The notes beneath the pieces were generated by a model that was given only the letters and a program-made list of their open reading frames with translations, was not told the DNA's origin and made no database searches. Positions 46,790 to 48,424 of a stretch of 48,424 nucleotides of DNA are shown here, piece by piece. Location of the stretch: the NCBI RefSeq assembly GCF_000878135.1, contig NZ_JXQZ01000127.1, forward strand, positions 1 through 48,424, in the 5' to 3' direction. Each line of letters opens with the position of its first letter. Positions within the stretch are counted from its first letter, which is position 1. The stretch comes from Frigoribacterium sp. MEB024 (lineage in GTDB: Bacteria > Actinomycetota > Actinomycetes > Actinomycetales > Microbacteriaceae). Position numbers and translations under genes: made by a program.

Positions 46790-47941
46790 TCAGCCCGCGG
46801 CACCCGTCCCGAACAGCAGCCCGAGCAGGTACGTCACGGCGGCCGCTCCGAACCCGATGCCGAGCTGACGTAGGGCCCGCCTGACCGGGCTCGCCCCCGA
46901 CAGCAGCCCGACGACGGCACCGGTGCCGAGCAGGGCGACGCCGACCAGGGCGGACGCCACGACGACGGCCGCGAGACCGGACAGCCCGAACAGGTAGGGC
47001 AGCACGGCGATGACGGCCCCGGACGCGAAGAAGCAGAAGCTCGAGGCGGCAGCGCCGAAGGCCGTGCCGAGGGTCTCGTGGGTGGCGGGCTCGTCGGCCG
47101 AGCGCGCCTCCTGGTCCGGGGCGTATGCCCAGCCGGCCGTGGCGGCGCCCGGCGCGGCCCCGGCAGGAGGCGCGCTCGGCGACGAGGCTCCTCGCCCCAC
47201 GCCCGCGAGCACCTGCCGCGCGTGGGCCTCGGCCTCGTCCGGCGACATGCCCCGCGCCCGGTAGACCAACGCCAGCTCGTTCGCGTCGACGTCCAGGTCG
47301 GGCAGCACCTGCCGCGCCGTCGGGTCGGGGGTGGAGGCGTCGAGCAGCTCACGCTGCGACCGCACCGAGACGTACTCGCCCGCCCCCATCGACAACGCCC
47401 CGGCGAGCAGCCCCGACAGCCCGGTCAGCAGCACCACGTGGTTCGCGACGCCCGACGCGCTGATGCCGAGCACGAGCGCCAGGTTGCTGACGAGCCCGTC
47501 GTTCGCCCCGAACACCGCCGCACGGAACGACCCCGACAGGCGGTTGCGACCCCGCTCGGCGAGCCCGCGCACGACCTCGCCGTGGATGCGCTCGTCGGCG
47601 GCCATCGCGTCGGTGGCGTCCGCGTCGGTCGCGTAGGGCGACCGCGCCTCGGCGCTCTGCACCAGCGCGAGCACGAAGATCGAGCCGAAGCGACGGGCCA
47701 GCACCCCGAGCACGCGGGTGCGCAGGTCGGTCCGGGCCGGGCGTCCGACGTCGTCGCCGAGGAGGTCGACCCAGTGCTGCGCGTGACGGCCCTCGGCATC
47801 GGCCAGGGCGATCAGGATCGCACGCTCCTCGCCGTCGCGGCGGCGGGCGAGGTCGCGGTAGGTCGACTCCTCGGCGCGTTCGTCGGCGAGGTAGCGCCGC
47901 CAGCGACGCAGGTCGGCCGGGGTGCGGGTGCTGGTGGGCAT
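46790..47941 (-). CDS. VIT1/CCC1-family iron/manganese transporter with ferritin-like domain
   Basis: The 383 aa protein has an N-terminal ferritin-like four-helix segment (about 10-130: YLADERAEESTYRDLARRRDGEERAILIALADAEGRHAQHW, with Glu and ExxH residues for iron) and the CCC1 membrane domain: AVFGANDGLVSNLALVLGISA, LLAGALSMGAGEYVSVRSQREL and three C-terminal helices. A Pro/Ala/Gly linker (about 250-285) carries two oppositely oriented copies of the dispersed motif (47103, 47166). The layout matches membrane-bound ferritin-type exporters (MbfA) that move iron out of the cytoplasm. The ATG at 47941 is probably leaderless (GATACT six bases upstream). Confidence 0.9.
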   Translation of the reverse strand: MPTSTRTPADLRRWRRYLADERAEESTYRDLARRRDGEERAILIALADAEGRHAQHWVDLLGDDVGRPARTDLRTRVLGVLARRFGSIFVLALVQSAEARSPYATDADATDAMAADERIHGEVVRGLAERGRNRLSGSFRAAVFGANDGLVSNLALVLGISASGVANHVVLLTGLSGLLAGALSMGAGEYVSVRSQRELLDASTPDPTARQVLPDLDVDANELALVYRARGMSPDEAEAHARQVLAGVGRGASSPSAPPAGAAPGAATAGWAYAPDQEARSADEPATHETLGTAFGAAASSFCFFASGAVIAVLPYLFGLSGLAAVVVASALVGVALLGTGAVVGLLSGASPVRRALRQLGIGFGAAAVTYLLGLLFGTGAAG

Positions 47942-47974
47942 GGGGACAGTATCGGCCGCGAGTACGGTCAGACG
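47942..47974. promoter_or_regulatory. 33-bp gap with two back-to-back -10 boxes
   Basis: The starts of the VIT1 gene (ATG 47941, minus) and the DUF429 gene (GTG 47975, plus) are only 33 bp apart. TACGGT (47963-47968) lies six bases before the GTG and, on the other strand, GATACT lies six bases before the ATG. Both transcripts would begin at their start codons, so their -35 elements lie in the opposite gene's 5' coding part. Confidence 0.45.
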
Positions 47975-48424
47975 GTGACCACACCCCGGCCCCGCTACCT
48001 CGGCGTCGACCTCGCCTGGCGCGACTCGACACCCGAGCGTCCCGCGAACGAGACCGGCCTGGCTGTGGTCGACGCCGACGGGACGGTGCTCGACGCCGGT
48101 TGGGCCCGCGGGGTCGACGAGGTCGAGGCCTGGGTCCTGCGCTGGTCGACGCCCGGTTCGGTCGTCGCGATCGACGCCCCGGTGCTCGTGCCGAACGCCA
48201 CGGGAATGCGGGCCAGCGAACGGCTCGTGGCGCGCGCCTACGGTCGCTGGCACGTCTCGGCCAACGCGAGCAGCGCCTCCTTGCCCTGGCTCGGCGGGCG
48301 CACCCTCGGCGAGCGCCTCGAGCGAGCCGGCGGTGTCTACGACGACGGCGTCGTCCCGGTGGCGGCCGACGCGGTCGGGCACTTCGAGTGCTACCCGTAC
48401 ACGACGCTCGGAGCCTGGGCCGGC
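47975..48424 (+). CDS. DUF429 family protein (5' part only)
   Basis: The visible 150 codons encode YLGVDLAWRDSTPERP, GLAVVDADGTVLDAG, VVAIDAPVLVPNATGMRASER and CYPYTTLGAWA, which match DUF429, a predicted nuclease-like family with an RNase H-like fold (GVD and IDAP acidic residues). The C-terminus lies beyond the window. GTG 47975 is chosen from the conserved start of the family and the upstream -10 box. Confidence 0.82.
   Translation, partial: MTTPRPRYLGVDLAWRDSTPERPANETGLAVVDADGTVLDAGWARGVDEVEAWVLRWSTPGSVVAIDAPVLVPNATGMRASERLVARAYGRWHVSANASSASLPWLGGRTLGERLERAGGVYDDGVVPVAADAVGHFECYPYTTLGAWAG

Larger units (their letters stand above)
680..47174. repeat. Dispersed GGAGGCGCG motif (about 34 copies)
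   Basis: Reading both strands I count about 34 copies of the 9-mer GGAGGCGCG or its complement, for example at 680, 1484, 2183, 5556, 10184, 12782, 12968, 14016, 14039, 14264, 16523, 17434, 22575, 22596, 24107, 34985, 35012, 41209, 41237, 43317, 43345, 44457, 45162, 47103 and 47166. Ten extend to the exact 14-mer GACCCGCGCCTCCT: 5552, 12967, 14015, 14038, 14260, 22574, 22592, 24106, 43341 and 45158. At roughly 72% GC only about four 9-mers and far fewer than one 14-mer would be expected. Copies lie just after stop codons, as arms of terminator palindromes, and inside genes in N-terminal tails or interdomain loops. Orientation is mixed (about 19 against 15). Confidence 0.8.

Noticed and set aside
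680-47174. Dispersed motif as a polar Chi or KOPS site
   Set aside because: Copies are nearly balanced between strands and often in inverted pairs, unlike polar chromosome-segregation or recombination sites.

Overview
This window is 48.4 kb of very GC-rich DNA with tightly packed genes, many four-base ATGA/GTGA start-stop overlaps and several probably leaderless starts. Gene content (UbiB-PadR pair, Asp23/DUF6286-type envelope clusters, LAxTG-type anchor, chaplin-like repeats, GH3/ABC/LacI sugar locus) points to a Gram-positive actinobacterium, most likely Microbacteriaceae (a Frigoribacterium- or Curtobacterium-like plant- or cold-associated genus). The genus is an inference from content, not from a marker gene.

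Layout. 1-7.65 kb is a cell-surface block: a truncated chaplin-like repeat protein, an Ala/Val-rich secreted protein, a TetR regulator, an ice-binding-type LAxTG protein, a MarR regulator, a signal peptidase fused to a LamG domain, and its probable TasA/CalY-like substrate. 7.8-12.8 kb holds a padR-ubiB pair and a secreted zinc metalloprotease preceded by three unusual hairpins. 13-21 kb holds an SDR dehydrogenase and a complete oligosaccharide locus (binding protein, two permeases, GH3 glycosidase, divergent LacI repressor). 21.0-22.4 kb is a two-gene AbiE-like pair (HTH protein plus nucleotidyltransferase). 22.6-28.4 kb is a small-sugar-acid catabolic locus (SLC13/MatC-type carrier, COG4091-type dehydrogenase, DUF1537 kinase, class II aldolase-like decarboxylase, DeoR regulator).

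28.4-34.9 kb is the most striking unit: five mutually overlapping genes joining a SpoIIE/PP2C phosphatase, a BcsA-like family 2 glycosyltransferase, a STAS protein, an RsbW-like ATPase and a GH26-like/OpgC acyltransferase fusion. This reads as a polysaccharide synthase with its own partner-switching module. 35.7-41.2 kb is a divergent Asp23 envelope-stress cluster with its own ECF sigma factor and an Asp23-LEA fusion. The remainder holds a hexulose-phosphate synthase, a LuxR protein with an ATPase domain, tRNA-Arg(ACG), an ArsR-type regulator with an MFS exporter, a PAP2 phosphatase, a ferritin-like VIT1 transporter and the start of a DUF429 protein.

Across the whole window a short motif (core GGAGGCGCG, extended GACCCGCGCCTCCT on the other strand) recurs far more often than base composition predicts. 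It sits in gene 3' ends, terminator palindromes and disordered protein tails, with little strand bias.
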